Below are positions 1 through 5,631 of a DNA stretch of 5,937 bases, one piece after another. The notes beneath the pieces were generated by a model that worked only from the letters and a program-made list of their open reading frames with translations, had not been told where the DNA came from and searched no databases. Source of the DNA: Spirochaetales bacterium (GTDB lineage: Bacteria; Spirochaetota; Spirochaetia; JABMQR01). A program made the translations under genes and the position numbers. How positions within the stretch are numbered: the stretch's first letter is position 1; the number at the start of each line of letters is the position of its first letter. The DNA lies in the NCBI GenBank assembly GCA_023139255.1, contig JAGLNY010000410.1, positions 1 through 5,937 on the forward strand, read 5' to 3'.

Positions 1-1
1 A

Positions 2-26
2 CATAAGAGAAAATCATCTCTTCATG
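2..26 (-). other. Small AT-rich hairpin downstream of the dehydrogenase
   Basis: AAGAGA (5-10) and TCTCTT (17-22) form a 6-base stem with a 6-base loop, extended by CAT (2-4) and ATG (24-26) across one bulged base. It lies 20 bases after the dehydrogenase stop. It could be the start of a terminator, but the stem is AT-rich and any T-run would fall outside the window. A possible start codon for a next gene (complement of 15-17, ATG ATT TTC TCT TAT) lies inside it, so the operon may equally continue. Confidence 0.3.
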
Positions 27-45
27 CTTGTACCGTTTTAATGAT

Positions 46-1038
46 TTAATCCTGGCCATATGACATCCTTATGACAGCCTTCATTCCCACTCCTGCCTTG
101 AGCAAGGTAAAAGCATTCTGCGATTCTTCTAATGGATAATAGTGTGTTATCAGTGAGTCAAAACTCCCCTTATCATTCCTGATCATCTGTAAAGCCTTCT
201 CAAAATGTTTTTTAGAAAACCCTGTACAACCAGAGAGTGAGACTTCCCGATAATGTATATGATACGGGTCAATCGTTACCCGGACATCTTTTGCGTATCC
301 CCCAAAAAGAAGCATGCTGCCTCCTTCACGTACAAAGGGAAGATACTGACCGACAAGTGCCGGTACATTAGCAGCAAGAATAATACCGTCAAAAAATCTC
401 CCCGTTACTTCTTCTCTATTAGAGAATACCTCATTAGCATGATTTTCTCTTAACCATGAATATCTCCAATCTGAAGGTTCTATTACTGAAACGTTTTTCC
501 CCAAAGACGTTAGTGCTGCCGCGAAAAGAGTACCCATAGGGCCTCCTCCGACAACAAGAAATTCCTGACCTTTATCGCTGTTAAGTCTGTTCATTCCATT
601 CAGGACACAGGCTAATGGTTCAACCAGTGAATAAACGGGATCACCCGCGGAAATTTTATAGATATTTCTCTCAGCTTGCAGGTTATCAACTGCAATGTAT
701 TCGCAGAAGCAGCCTGTTTTTAAAAAACTCTTATCAGTACAAAGTTCCGGGATCCCTCCAACACACATATCACATGTCCCGCACTCAATATACGGAGCTG
801 CAGCAACAAAATCTCCCGGTATCAGAGATGTGTTTTTTGCAGTAACCTGTACCACTTCCCCAATACATTCATGTCCAAGAATAACCGGAGGTTTGAAAAA
901 ATGATGCCCATGCAGATATGTTTTTAAATCCGTCCCGCATATACCTGAATAAAGGACTTTAATAAGCACTTCGCCTGCAGGTATCGGCATTTCTACAATC
1001 TCTAATTTTTCCAAACCAAGATACATCAGAGCTTTCAT
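46..1038 (-). CDS. Zinc-dependent medium-chain alcohol/polyol dehydrogenase
   Basis: A 330-residue MDR-family dehydrogenase of the sorbitol/threonine dehydrogenase type, oxidising a secondary alcohol of a polyol or sugar. The catalytic zinc site is Cys34 (GICGTD), His56-Glu57 (GHE) and Glu140 (VEP). The structural zinc lobe has Cys86, Cys89, Cys92 and Cys100. The Rossmann motif is VVGGGPMG (162-169). Glu187 at the end of the second strand (VSVIEPS) favours NAD+ over NADP+. The C-terminal ALQMIRN and FTLLKAGVGMKAVI stretches are family-like. Length is slightly below the usual 340-350 residues, with nothing essential missing. The ATG directly follows the regulator's TAA, with GAGGG ten bases upstream. 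In context it would interconvert a polyol and a ketose before phosphorylation and aldolase cleavage; the substrate is not identifiable. Confidence 0.94.
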   Translation of the reverse strand: MKALMYLGLEKLEIVEMPIPAGEVLIKVLYSGICGTDLKTYLHGHHFFKPPVILGHECIGEVVQVTAKNTSLIPGDFVAAAPYIECGTCDMCVGGIPELCTDKSFLKTGCFCEYIAVDNLQAERNIYKISAGDPVYSLVEPLACVLNGMNRLNSDKGQEFLVVGGGPMGTLFAAALTSLGKNVSVIEPSDWRYSWLRENHANEVFSNREEVTGRFFDGIILAANVPALVGQYLPFVREGGSMLLFGGYAKDVRVTIDPYHIHYREVSLSGCTGFSKKHFEKALQMIRNDKGSFDSLITHYYPLEESQNAFTLLKAGVGMKAVIRMSYGQD

Positions 1039-1998
1039 TTATTGTATTCCCTCACTTTCAAGAAGTTCTACCGCTGTCTGTGGATCTGTGATAAGCATAT
1101 TAAAATACCGGTTCCCAGCTGCGGCAACAATTCCCTCAATCTTGTCGTGACCACCGCATAAACAAACTACATTCTCAATTTTTTTCAGATCTTCAAGCCG
1201 CATAGCAAGAAGCTTTTTTTCAAGTCCTGAGTTGCATATTACTCCGTCTTTATCAAAAAACTGTCCCAGAATATCCCCAACAACATTCCCGGCCGCAAGT
1301 TTTTCGATATTCTCCTGCCTAAATTCATGTACAGGAAATCCAGTGCGCTCAACAGATACCCCAAGCCCGATCACAGCCGTTTCAATGTTTTCCCAAGCAT
1401 TTACCATTGAGGAAAAATCTGTATGCCTAAGTGTCATATCCCTGGTTTCCTCATCCCCTAAGAAAGCAGGGCTGTTAATAAAAAAACTTCTCCCCTTAGC
1501 TTTTTCAGAAAGACGGTCAATGATGGAATTTACCTGGTATTCTGAAGCATGCATACCTAGACTGCCGATAAGCGGGACAAAACAGGTGTCTGACGGCTCT
1601 TCTGTATGATCCATGGCAAGTATTGTTTTATAGATGGTTTTCCCCCAACCTACACCCACAAAGGTTGACTTTTTAATAATATCAGGAAGAAATTGGCTTG
1701 CACAGTTGGCAATCACGCCTGCAGGGTCAAAAGAATCTTTAGGAACTTTATTATCAACAGGAGCTATAATTACCTGCTTTAGATGCAGGAGATTTTCCAA
1801 CTCCCTCTCCATATCCTTATAACTTACAACTTTAGGGGAAGTTATTTCTACCTTTACGATTCCCAGCTCCCGCGCTTTCGTGAGGCAGCGGGATATCTGA
1901 GGCCGTGACTGCCCAAGCTTCCGGGATATCTCCAACTGAGTAAGTTCTTCAATATAATACATTTTTGCAATGCGGTAGAGATACAACGGATCACTCAA
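1039..1998 (-). CDS. SorC/DeoR-family sugar-binding transcriptional regulator
   Basis: A 319-residue regulator with an N-terminal helix-turn-helix (LTQLEISRKLGQSRPQISRCLTKAR, about 19-43) and a C-terminal phosphosugar-binding domain. The domain shows GVGWGKT (115-121), PLIGSLG (142-148), GDILGQFFDKDG (241-252) and the closing YFNMLITDPQTAVELL (298-313), all typical of SorC, LsrR and CggR relatives. These proteins usually repress a sugar operon and release DNA on binding a sugar phosphate. The gene sits between the aldolase and the dehydrogenase, so it probably controls its own unit through the palindrome at 2791-2815. The start is unusual. In this frame a TAG at 2022-2020 limits the upstream extent and no ATG or GTG follows it, leaving TTG at 1998 as annotated or ATC at 2007. 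Its stop directly abuts the dehydrogenase ATG. Confidence 0.93.
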   Translation of the reverse strand: MSDPLYLYRIAKMYYIEELTQLEISRKLGQSRPQISRCLTKARELGIVKVEITSPKVVSYKDMERELENLLHLKQVIIAPVDNKVPKDSFDPAGVIANCASQFLPDIIKKSTFVGVGWGKTIYKTILAMDHTEEPSDTCFVPLIGSLGMHASEYQVNSIIDRLSEKAKGRSFFINSPAFLGDEETRDMTLRHTDFSSMVNAWENIETAVIGLGVSVERTGFPVHEFRQENIEKLAAGNVVGDILGQFFDKDGVICNSGLEKKLLAMRLEDLKKIENVVCLCGGHDKIEGIVAAAGNRYFNMLITDPQTAVELLESEGIQ

Positions 1999-2011
1999 GC
2001 TTGCGATTGGA

Positions 2012-2743
2012 CTACCTCCCTAGCACTTTACAAAGTTTTTCGATAATTAATGCCGGATCAGAGTTCTGAAATATGTTTCTCCCAAAAGCAAATCCCCGGC
2101 AGCCGGCTTTGATAATTGAATCAGCTATAGGTATGATATCTTTATCCCGCGAACCTCCGGCAAGGATAACCGGTACAGGAGATCCTGCGATAACCTCCTG
2201 GAAGTTATCGCAATAAAAGGCTTTTACTATATCTGCACCCAGTTCGACAGCTATCCTTGCCCCATCACGAACAAACTCAGTCTCATTGTTTTTTTCAAAA
2301 TCTGCTGCAAGAACCTCTACAATTACAGGAATCGCATACTGATGAAAGGCATCAATCGCTTTTGCAACTCTGGTCATTCCTGTTACATCGTCCTTTCCTC
2401 CCAGTACCATCATTATCAGGATAGCATCAGCTCCCTGACGTAATGCGTTTTCCGGCGAGACAAAAACTGCATGGGTATCTGAGAATGTAGAAAACTTATT
2501 ACCGCCCAAAGATGCTCTCATAATCATTTTCTTCATGTAAGTTTTATCATTTGCTACAAGGGACATTATTCCCGGGTTAAGTATAAACCCATCCAATCCT
2601 GATGACGAAAGTGTTGAGACCAGTTCTACGGTAGACTCAAGACCCTCCATAACTCCATATATCTGGGGATGATCAAATGCTGCTAAAAACAGGTTCCCGT
2701 CTTGTCCAAAAAGTTTTTTTATATTCCGCTCTAATCCAAACAT
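2012..2743 (-). CDS. Class I aldolase of the DhnA/LsrF/Fba family
   Basis: A 243-residue TIM-barrel aldolase of the DeoC/LacD/DhnA type, which cleaves phosphorylated ketoses through a Schiff base without metal. Visible marks are AAFDHPQ (21-27; Asp24 is the conserved active-site Asp), DGFILNPG (51-58), GADAILIMM (104-112), VEVL (142-145), GADIVKAFY (169-177) with Lys174 as the predicted Schiff-base lysine, and the phosphate-binding pair ILAGGSR (193-199) and GFAFGRNIFQ (217-226). Length is at the short end of the family (LsrF is about 290 residues). The ATG has AAGGA six bases upstream and follows the promoter and operator described separately. Partners in the unit are a SorC regulator and a Zn-dehydrogenase, so it most likely splits a keto-sugar phosphate into a triose phosphate plus an aldehyde. 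A thiolase-like or dehydroquinate-pathway role, known for relatives, is less likely in this context. Confidence 0.92.
   Translation of the reverse strand: MFGLERNIKKLFGQDGNLFLAAFDHPQIYGVMEGLESTVELVSTLSSSGLDGFILNPGIMSLVANDKTYMKKMIMRASLGGNKFSTFSDTHAVFVSPENALRQGADAILIMMVLGGKDDVTGMTRVAKAIDAFHQYAIPVIVEVLAADFEKNNETEFVRDGARIAVELGADIVKAFYCDNFQEVIAGSPVPVILAGGSRDKDIIPIADSIIKAGCRGFAFGRNIFQNSDPALIIEKLCKVLGR
2015..2020 (-). promoter_or_regulatory. Shine-Dalgarno of the SorC-family gene, embedded in the aldolase 3' end
   Basis: GGGAGG forms the last two sense codons of the aldolase. It lies 16 bases from the TTG at 1998, which is longer than usual, but 7 bases from an in-frame ATC at 2007. Translation of the regulator is therefore coupled to the aldolase and may start at a rare codon or with a suboptimal spacing, keeping regulator levels low. 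Confidence 0.6.
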
Positions 2744-2770
2744 ATATTTTCCTTGTGTAAGTTGCTGGGA

Positions 2771-2791
2771 GTCTCCGGTCTCCGGTCTCCG
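2771..2791 (-). repeat. Three perfect tandem copies of a 7-base unit (CGGAGAC) in the aldolase leader
   Basis: The minus strand carries CGGAGAC three times with no mismatch, directly after the palindrome and sharing one base with it. It lies in the untranslated leader, well upstream of the aldolase Shine-Dalgarno. Each copy contains GGAGA, which resembles a ribosome-binding sequence, but no start codon is suitably placed after it. Copy number could vary by slippage. Confidence 0.9.
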
Positions 2792-2815
2792 TACATATGT
2801 TCAGTACATTTGTAC
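2791..2815 (-). promoter_or_regulatory. 25-base imperfect palindrome at +1, candidate operator of the SorC-family regulator
   Basis: The minus strand reads GTACAAATGTAC, T, GAACATATGTAC. The whole 25 bases form an inverted repeat with 10 of 12 pairs matching around a central base. Each half is itself near-palindromic: GTACA-N2-TGTAC, and the core ACATATGT. The centres of the two halves are 13 bases apart. The element runs from about +1 to +25 of the predicted transcript, a classical repression position. The regulator gene lies in the same unit, so autoregulation relieved by a sugar-phosphate effector is the likely arrangement (inference from SorC-family behaviour). Confidence 0.65.
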
Positions 2816-2821
2816 CTTTTT

Positions 2822-2850
2822 AGGATAGGATGGTTTTCCCCTATTGTCAA
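2822..2850 (-). promoter_or_regulatory. Sigma70-type promoter for the aldolase-regulator-dehydrogenase unit
   Basis: On the minus strand TTGACA (2850-2845, a perfect -35) is followed by exactly 17 bases and then TATCCT (2827-2822, four of six matches to the -10 consensus). The predicted transcription start is near 2815, giving a leader of about 72 bases before the aldolase ATG. It sits in the only sizeable intergenic gap of the window and faces the downstream genes. This separates the aldolase, regulator and dehydrogenase from the transporter/hydrolase block, although read-through from upstream is possible because no terminator is evident. Confidence 0.8.
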
Positions 2851-2863
2851 GGCATTTATCGGG

Positions 2864-2882
2864 AGTTTTGGTAAGTTTTGGT
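2864..2882 (-). repeat. Direct repeat with 10-base period upstream of the -35
   Basis: ACCAAAACT occurs twice on the minus strand (2882-2874 and 2872-2864), one helical turn apart, at about -49 to -67 relative to the predicted start. The spacing places both copies on the same DNA face, as an activator site or a curved, A-rich upstream element might be. No matching regulator is identified. Confidence 0.5.
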
Positions 2883-2908
2883 TTTTAAGCGTCAGGGAGC
2901 CAGGCAAC

Positions 2909-4000
2909 TCAATAATAAAAATTTTCTTCTAATGAGACATATTTAATTCTTGTTCTATTATACGTATAAACTACATGGAAATCACCATTTTCCCCCTGCA
3001 TGAGGGATGGATAACTATACTCTCCCGGTTGATCTTCAAGATCATACACTCTATCCCATGTGGTACCGTTGTCCCTGGAAACTGATATCCTGAGAGGTGT
3101 TCTCGGCCCCCATTTGGGATACACCAGCTTAATATCCGGATTTTTCTCCCTTGCCCCTTTTTTATCCCGGCTAAAATCACTAACAGTTATTTCAAAGCCA
3201 GGAGTTCCTTTCAGGGATTGATCCACAATTAATGTTCCGGTATCACTTAAGGCCGTTGGATTGTGCACAAGGAGTAAATCCCCACTCTTCGCCCGTATTA
3301 CGTCAATACCGCTATTATTATTTACTAATGAGGTTGCTTCTACCCTACTCCAGGATTTACCGGAATCTTCAGAATAACTCTTGTAAATATAGCCCTCCCA
3401 CGATCTCATCAGGACCATTAACTTACCATCGTCAAATTCTATAATTGATGGCTGATCAACCCGGATATTTTCATCTTTTCCCAAACTACCATACAGTTCC
3501 CACGATTCTCCCATATTCTCAGACCTTATAAAATTACAGACATATGCATCCTCATCTTCAGTGGGAACAATCCATATCTCGGGGTTTGATTTTAATTGAT
3601 AGGGTCTGTTTTTCCCTAAAATCCCGGGTTCTTCAATAAAAAGGGCAAGGTCTGTCCATGTATATCCATGATCAAATGATTTTTTTAAGAATAGACGCGT
3701 CCCGCCATGGCACCATACCCCATAGTTAACAGGAGCAATCAACCAGAGAGCTTTATCCGGCCCATAAAAAATACGTGGGTTTCCGGCAGCATGCTGATCA
3801 ACATTCACCAGGATATCAGCCTCACCACACTCCGGCTCTCCCTTCCTTAGACGGCTGCCAAGAATTACTGTATCAACAGCACTTTCTACCGAACCGGCAA
3901 ACCAGACGGTAAACAGATCCCCATTTTCAAGTTCACAGATCATGGAAGCATGACTGCTTGGATACCTATCATCGGATTCATTCACAAATAATTCGATCAT
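2909..4000 (-). CDS. Sialidase-superfamily beta-propeller protein (BNR/Asp-box glycosidase-like), intracellular
   Basis: A 363-residue protein with the layout of bacterial 'predicted neuraminidase' (BNR_2-type) proteins. Asp boxes (S-x-D-x-G-x-T-W) occur at about 108-115 (SFDHGYTW), 160-167 (degenerate, SENMGESW), 210-217 (SEDSGKSW) and 308-315 (SRDNGTTW). Other family-like stretches are RYPSSHASM (12-20), GNPRIFYGPD (73-82), VDQPSIIEFDDGKLMVLMRS (181-200), NNNSGIDVIRAKSGDLLLVHNP (227-248) and GEYSYPSL (326-333). Arg12, Arg199 and Arg303 could supply an arginine triad, and Tyr328 or Tyr330 the nucleophile; this is inference from the family pattern. There is no signal peptide or anchor, so it probably acts on an imported small glycoside and not on host glycans. 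It starts 12 bases after the nucleoside hydrolase stop with a weak GGGG site five bases upstream. Many members are not true sialidases, and no sialic-acid catabolism genes are nearby, so a different glycoside substrate is likely. Confidence 0.85.
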   Translation of the reverse strand: MIELFVNESDDRYPSSHASMICELENGDLFTVWFAGSVESAVDTVILGSRLRKGEPECGEADILVNVDQHAAGNPRIFYGPDKALWLIAPVNYGVWCHGGTRLFLKKSFDHGYTWTDLALFIEEPGILGKNRPYQLKSNPEIWIVPTEDEDAYVCNFIRSENMGESWELYGSLGKDENIRVDQPSIIEFDDGKLMVLMRSWEGYIYKSYSEDSGKSWSRVEATSLVNNNSGIDVIRAKSGDLLLVHNPTALSDTGTLIVDQSLKGTPGFEITVSDFSRDKKGAREKNPDIKLVYPKWGPRTPLRISVSRDNGTTWDRVYDLEDQPGEYSYPSLMQGENGDFHVVYTYNRTRIKYVSLEENFYY

Positions 4001-4012
4001 GTAAGCCCCAGT

Positions 4013-4891
4013 TTATTTTTTCCCAAAATTTTCCAATACCCTAAAGAAATGGTTGAAAAACCGCTCTTTATCGACATCAACCGCAATGGAATTATGGCCA
4101 TGCACTGCATCCGGCACCCAGTGAGTAACAACTTCTTCATCAATCTTTATTGACCCTTCCTGGAAATTACATAATTTCGGATTATCGATAACCGCTGCTG
4201 CAAGAGGATCGTGAAAGGTCATATATTCACGTTTCTCAAACCATATTCTACATAAATCATAAATAATCTTATACTGCTCATTATCAAAATGCTTCTTCAC
4301 ATCTTCTGATACCATGCGCATCTGTCTTGTAATTTCAGCTCCTACACAACAATGAGTAGTAATTTGTGTCTCATACACTATTTTTGCAGCATCCGGATCC
4401 AACATAACATTCCATTCAAGCACATCGCCAATAATCTTTCCAACGCTGAATAGTCCGCTCATGCTGTAGAATCCCTTAACCAGATGATGTATTTCAGGAT
4501 AGGTAACAAACAATCTTGCAATATTGGTTAATGGACCTATGCAGAGAATAATCACTTCTCCCGGATTACCGGAGATAAGGTCATGTAAAAATTCCAGCTC
4601 CATATTCTCTTTGAAATTTTTTTGATGTTCCCAATTCCCTATACCTTCAAGTTGCGGAACCTCATTCTGTATTTGCTTAATGTGCAAGGGCATAGCCGAA
4701 CCTGGATAAATCGGGATACTCTTATGTAAGTGTTTTGTTAATGCACTTGCAATCCTGGCCCGCCCTACAGGATCACCGGTCACTGTTGTGATGCCAAGTA
4801 TTTCAAAATCTTTATGACTTAAAAGATAGGAAAGTGCCATTACATCATCTATATCACTTCCAATATCAGTATCAACTATAATTTTATACAT
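4013..4891 (-). CDS. Nucleoside hydrolase (inosine/uridine-preferring family, IunH-like)
   Basis: This 292-residue protein belongs to the Ca2+-dependent N-ribohydrolases, which split the N-glycosidic bond of ribonucleosides to ribose and free base. The N-terminal calcium motif is DTDIGSDIDD (Asp7, Asp9, Asp13, Asp15, Asp16), one residue longer than the textbook DxDPGxDD. Other family marks are GITTVTGD (33-40), IGPLTNIA (118-125), EWNVMLDPDAAKIV (159-172, with Asn161 in the ribose-binding position) and FHDPLAAAV (226-234, with Asp228 as the C-terminal calcium ligand). Length is normal for the family and no signal peptide is seen, so it should act in the cytosol. The start is preceded by GAGG six bases upstream and overlaps the HAD gene by 16 bases. 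Lying beside a sugar importer and a sialidase-like protein, it may act on a nucleoside or another N-ribosyl compound brought in by the transporter. Base specificity cannot be read from the sequence. Confidence 0.94.
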   Translation of the reverse strand: MYKIIVDTDIGSDIDDVMALSYLLSHKDFEILGITTVTGDPVGRARIASALTKHLHKSIPIYPGSAMPLHIKQIQNEVPQLEGIGNWEHQKNFKENMELEFLHDLISGNPGEVIILCIGPLTNIARLFVTYPEIHHLVKGFYSMSGLFSVGKIIGDVLEWNVMLDPDAAKIVYETQITTHCCVGAEITRQMRMVSEDVKKHFDNEQYKIIYDLCRIWFEKREYMTFHDPLAAAVIDNPKLCNFQEGSIKIDEEVVTHWVPDAVHGHNSIAVDVDKERFFNHFFRVLENFGKK

Positions 4892-5631
4892 CCCAAGCCT
4901 CTTTTATATTGAGTAAAATTTTCAATCAAATCCGGTAATAACGCATAATCCTGTATGACAAAGTCCGCTTCATCATAATTACTGTTCTCATCATTTTTGC
5001 AGCCTGAAAATCGTATCGTATGCATTCCAACAGATTTTGCACCTTCCACATCAGTCCTTCGTGAATCCCCTATATGAACCACCTCTTCCGGATGAAGATT
5101 AAAATATGTCAACAAGGCCTCAAAGACAGAACTATGCGGTTTTGACCTGCCAAACTCGTTTGAGAAAACATAATAATCAAAGTAGTTAAGTGTATCATAT
5201 CGAAGCAGGTTTTTAAGATATTTTCCTGACTCTATTCCTGTATCTGATATAATAGCCAGGTTGTACTGTTTAGCAAGTGATTCTATTACGGACCTTACCC
5301 CGGGAATCTCTTTTGTGTTTCCTGTAAACAGTAACGCCTGCAGTTTTGAACAGTAATCGAGCATGTAATCATCCGATATTTCGACATGCAGGTACTCTAA
5401 TACCATTACTAACCATTCATCAACTGTGAGAGTATGGTATTGTTCTTTCCAGCACACATCCCATTTTTCCCAGGCTGAATGAAACGCTTCATTAATAAGC
5501 GCTTCTCCAATAGTAAATATAGAGACTTCTTGAAGTAACTGTAGAATCACATTTTTTTGTTTATCTGATAAAGAGGGTTCGTTATGATAAATCGTTCCCC
5601 AGAAATCGAATGAAATTAATTTTATACTCAT
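4876..5631 (-). CDS. HAD-superfamily hydrolase with atypical motif I (DFWGT)
   Basis: A 251-residue cytoplasmic HAD hydrolase with an alpha-helical C1 cap. Motif I is FDFWGT, with nucleophile Asp9. The second Asp of the usual DxDGT is Trp11. Residues about 20-105 form the cap. Motif II is IISDTG (Ser129), motif III is GRSKP (Lys164), and motif IV is HIGDSRRTD (Asp189, Asp194). In HAD phosphatases the second Asp is the general acid/base. Dehalogenases and phosphonatases carry other residues there, so this may not be a plain phosphatase, although DFWGT variants are often annotated only as HAD hydrolase. The ATG follows the permease TAA with no gap. The start is supported by the canonical beta-strand IKLISFDFWGT right at the N-terminus. 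The 3' end overlaps the nucleoside hydrolase by 16 bases, which suggests translational coupling. Its position suggests it acts on a phosphorylated or otherwise substituted intermediate of the same pathway; the substrate is unknown. Confidence 0.93.
   Translation of the reverse strand: MSIKLISFDFWGTIYHNEPSLSDKQKNVILQLLQEVSIFTIGEALINEAFHSAWEKWDVCWKEQYHTLTVDEWLVMVLEYLHVEISDDYMLDYCSKLQALLFTGNTKEIPGVRSVIESLAKQYNLAIISDTGIESGKYLKNLLRYDTLNYFDYYVFSNEFGRSKPHSSVFEALLTYFNLHPEEVVHIGDSRRTDVEGAKSVGMHTIRFSGCKNDENSNYDEADFVIQDYALLPDLIENFTQYKRGLGCIKL

Noticed and set aside
23..34. Possible second operator half-site (GGTACAAGCATG on the minus strand) downstream of the dehydrogenase
   Set aside because: Only the GTACAA part resembles the operator. 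The symmetric arm is missing and no promoter is visible, so a chance match is more likely.
1232..1609. A 125-codon plus-strand open frame antisense to the SorC gene
   Set aside because: It lies wholly within a well-supported minus-strand gene, its product resembles no family I know, and it has no clear ribosome site. The same holds for the shorter plus-strand frames at 253-453, 615-845, 695-904, 1634-1822 and 3232-3444.
2744..2815. Riboswitch in the aldolase leader
   Set aside because: The leader is only about 72 bases and is made up largely of the palindrome and the 7-base repeat. No known riboswitch core or paired architecture is recognisable.
2851..2908. Intrinsic terminator after the sialidase-like gene
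   Set aside because: I found no stable GC-rich stem followed by a T-run on the minus strand. The short GCC/GGC complementarity near 2899-2906 is too weak.
2971..3180. A 69-codon minus-strand frame inside the sialidase-like gene
   Set aside because: It is an out-of-frame shadow of a gene whose own frame carries clear Asp-box and family motifs.
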